From Clostridium jeddahitimonense (GTDB taxonomy: Bacteria; Bacillota; Clostridia; Clostridiales; Clostridiaceae), in contig LM994670.1 in assembly GCA_000753455.2 (NCBI GenBank), forward strand, positions 555,182 to 619,181: DNA of 64,000 nt, written 5' to 3'. Each line of letters begins with the position of its first letter. Positions within the stretch are counted from its first letter, which is position 1. A model generated the notes under the pieces. It was not told where the DNA came from and did no database searches. It was given only the letters and a program-made list of their open reading frames with translations. The position numbers were made by a program, and so were the translations under genes. Positions 62,104 to 64,000 of this stretch are shown here, piece by piece.

Positions 62104-62859
62104 TTAAGACACTCCTTCTTTAGATTTATTTTTATAATCTTTTGGAGAGTATCCAGTTGATTTTTTAAATACTCTACTAAAATAATATTGGTCAGAATAT
62201 CCGACTTCAAGTGCTATCTCACCGATAGATAGCTTTTGATTAGAATCAAGTAATCTAATTGCATGATTTATCCTCAAAGTTGTAACATACTCAATAAAGC
62301 TCATATTTGTTGCCTTTTTTATTAATTTGTATAATGAAATTCTATTCATATTAAATTTTGACTCTAATAAGTCGGTAGATAAATCAGATTGAGTATAATG
62401 AGAGTTTATATAATCTATTACATTTCCATCTATGTCATTATTGTTTAAAGTATATTTAGATAATATATTTTGTTTTTCAAGTCTATCATTAAATATATTT
62501 ATTGCATCCTTTAATACATCTAAAAATTCATCATCATCGATAGGTTTTAGTAAATAAAAATCAACATTATTTTGAATAGCTTGTTTAGCATATTCGAACT
62601 TATCATATCCTGAAATAATTATTATTACAGTTGTACTGTTGAATTTTCTAATTTCTTTTATACAATCTAATCCTGTTAAGTGGGGCATATTAATATCTAT
62701 TAATAATATATCAGGACAATATTTATTGAATTTTTCTAAGGTATCTCTGCCATCATTAGAAGTGGCAACAACCTTAATATCTAAATTTAATGATTGTATA
62801 TATTTGCTCATACCATTTACTATGATATCTTCATCATCTGCAACAATAGCTCTATACAT
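62104..62859 (-). CDS. Response regulator with AraC-type DNA-binding domain (YesN-like)
   Basis: The true start is ATG 62857-62859 (MYRAIVADDED), with GGAGG 6 nt upstream. The 251-residue protein has an N-terminal receiver (DD near residue 9, phosphorylated Asp in DILLIDINMPHLTG, Lys in LLKPIDDDEF) and two C-terminal helix-turn-helix units ending SIGEIALEVGYSDQYYFSRV, then FKKSTGYSPKDY. It overlaps the kinase gene by 8 nt and directly precedes the reductase gene. Confidence 0.93.
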   Translation of the reverse strand: MYRAIVADDEDIIVNGMSKYIQSLNLDIKVVATSNDGRDTLEKFNKYCPDILLIDINMPHLTGLDCIKEIRKFNSTTVIIIISGYDKFEYAKQAIQNNVDFYLLKPIDDDEFLDVLKDAINIFNDRLEKQNILSKYTLNNNDIDGNVIDYINSHYTQSDLSTDLLESKFNMNRISLYKLIKKATNMSFIEYVTTLRINHAIRLLDSNQKLSIGEIALEVGYSDQYYFSRVFKKSTGYSPKDYKNKSKEGVS

Positions 62860-64000
62860 TTTTATCCTCCATATAAGGCAGTAAAATATTAATTTTAGTA
62901 CCGACATTTTCTTTGCTTTCAACTTCGAAAATTACATCTTCACCATAAAAAGATCTTAACCTTCTTAATGTATTAATCATACCAAAGCTCTTACTATTAT
63001 TAAGCTCTTCTAAATTATTTCTTAGGTTTGCTAACTCTGATTCGCTCATACCAACACCATTATCTTCTACAGTGATTTTTATATACTTATTTAGGTTATT
63101 GGAATATAAGCTACAAGAAATAGAGATAGTACCAATGCTATCTTTAGGCCTAATTCCATGATTAATGGAGTTTTCTACTAAAGGTTGAAGTATTATTTTA
63201 GCTATAAGGATATTTTTTATATTCTCATCAAGATAAATATTATATCTAACTTTCTCTCTATACTTTATAGCTTGTATATCTAAATAAGATTTTGTATGTT
63301 TAATTTCTTCCTTAAGTGTAATGAATTCTTGACCATTACTTAAAGAAGTCCTAAAAAATGTTGATAAAGATGTGATTATTTTAGCGACATCCTCAGCACC
63401 TTGATCTTTAGCCATCCATTTAATATTATCAAGGGTATTATATAAAAAGTGAGGCTTTATCTGTGCTTGTAAAGCTGTTAATTCAGCAGATCTTTTTTCA
63501 CTTTGCTCTTTATATATCTGTTCAATTAACTTAGAAATATGATCTAACATTTTGTTGTAGGTTAAGCCAAGTTCATATATTTCATCTTTAGCTAGAGTTG
63601 TATCATAGTATGAACTTAAGTTTCCGTGTTCAACTTCCTTCATACATTTACGAAGATTATCTATAGGTTCCATAACAGAACGAGTTAAAAATACTCCGAT
63701 AAATAAAGTTATAATCAGAAGGAAAATTAACAATAATATTATTCCTGCCAACATATTATCAGCGGCAGCTGATAATTCAGCATTATTGACTAAAGTACAT
63801 ACAACCCAGTCGTCATATTGATTAACAGGCGAGTAAAATAAAGTACATACTTCACCATTAGTATTTATAAGCTCAATCTCTCCTGAGGAAGATAAGCTTT
63901 CTAGCTTTATATTTTCAATATCTCTTTTTGATAAATAATTATTATAGAAATATTCTTCATTAGTAGTTAATAGGTTATGATTACTATTCATAACCCAGGT
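62852..64000 (-). CDS. Sensor histidine kinase, YesM/LytS type (5' end outside window)
   Basis: The frame is open to the window edge (three codons, T-W-V, before the first visible Met), so the N-terminal sensor is incomplete. Visible parts are the end of an extracellular sensor domain, a helix (about 83-105 of the visible part), a HAMP linker (VMEPIDNLRKCMKEVEHGN), the phospho-acceptor region QAQIKPHFLYNTLDNIKWM and an ATPase domain (VENSINHGIRP, VEDNGVGM). It pairs with the AraC-type response regulator and probably senses the substrate of the flavinylated reductase. Confidence 0.92.
   Translation of the reverse strand, partial: TWVMNSNHNLLTTNEEYFYNNYLSKRDIENIKLESLSSSGEIELINTNGEVCTLFYSPVNQYDDWVVCTLVNNAELSAAADNMLAGIILLLIFLLIITLFIGVFLTRSVMEPIDNLRKCMKEVEHGNLSSYYDTTLAKDEIYELGLTYNKMLDHISKLIEQIYKEQSEKRSAELTALQAQIKPHFLYNTLDNIKWMAKDQGAEDVAKIITSLSTFFRTSLSNGQEFITLKEEIKHTKSYLDIQAIKYREKVRYNIYLDENIKNILIAKIILQPLVENSINHGIRPKDSIGTISISCSLYSNNLNKYIKITVEDNGVGMSESELANLRNNLEELNNSKSFGMINTLRRLRSFYGEDVIFEVESKENVGTKINILLPYMEDKNV

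Noticed and set aside
62860..62922. Upstream extension of the response regulator (start at 62922)
   Set aside because: The extension lies within the kinase gene; ATG 62859 has GGAGG and matches the receiver domain start.

Overview
The window reads as chromosomal DNA of an anaerobic, low-GC Firmicute of the Clostridium sensu stricto type. Reasons: very AT-rich codon use, strong GGAGG-like ribosome sites, glycyl-radical pyruvate formate-lyase, the AsrABC anaerobic sulfite reductase, a clostridial three-gene nitrate reductase operon (NarA/NarB/NarC type) and a clostridial hem operon of the glutamyl-tRNA route ending in a CbiK-like chelatase. No rRNA, tRNA, CRISPR array, phage or IS transposase was seen.

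Layout. 1-3812: end of a metallophosphoesterase gene, a zinc-ribbon/TPM pair and degV. 3864-6095: pflB (minus strand) with a Rex-like operator upstream. 6446-7348: a cation efflux gene interrupted by an in-frame TGA. 7661-14360: an unusual five-gene operon (beta-propeller/solute-binding lipoprotein, two sugar-type permeases, a HlyD-like adaptor, a MacB-like membrane protein) with no ATPase, behind an 11-bp-period direct repeat. 14568-18930: DUF1653, DUF368, a 291-nt modular palindromic element, MATE/MarR and an EamA transporter. 18968-27210: an AraC remnant, then a beta-glucoside PTS operon (regulator, IIA, IIB, IIC, GH4, GH1) and an AEC transporter. 27356-29826: a frameshifted MATE gene, a heptamer array and a ROK kinase.

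30051-47340 is a respiratory and siroheme block: narABC, a TDT-family transporter, a HAD hydrolase, a Crp/Fnr regulator, asrABC, and hemA-precorrin-2 dehydrogenase-hemC-cobA/hemD-hemB-hemL-cbiK. The hem operon contains what is needed to go from glutamyl-tRNA to siroheme, the AsrC cofactor. Three promoters here (narA, the TDT gene, asrA) carry a TGTGA-N6-TCACA palindrome at the same distance from the -10 box. The copy before asrA is also the terminator hairpin of the Crp/Fnr gene, and a Rex-like site lies just downstream of the predicted asrA start point.

47469-64000: a 30-residue small ORF, a ZIP transporter, asnB, DUF554, a purine-nucleoside ABC importer (two tandem BMP lipoproteins, ATPase, two permeases) whose three transcription units share nearly the same promoter, a ferritin-like protein, a permuted NlpC/P60-like protein, DUF3785, and a membrane-anchored flavinylated FAD reductase next to its YesM/AraC-type two-component system. 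The sensor kinase runs off the right edge.

Strongest leads: the shared Crp-type promoter architecture with the dual operator/terminator; the modular palindromic repeat family (15647-15937 and 58851-58965); the ATPase-less hybrid transporter operon; the three matched nucleoside-uptake promoters; and the flavinylated reductase with its two-component system. All calls were made by reading the sequence; no database search was run.
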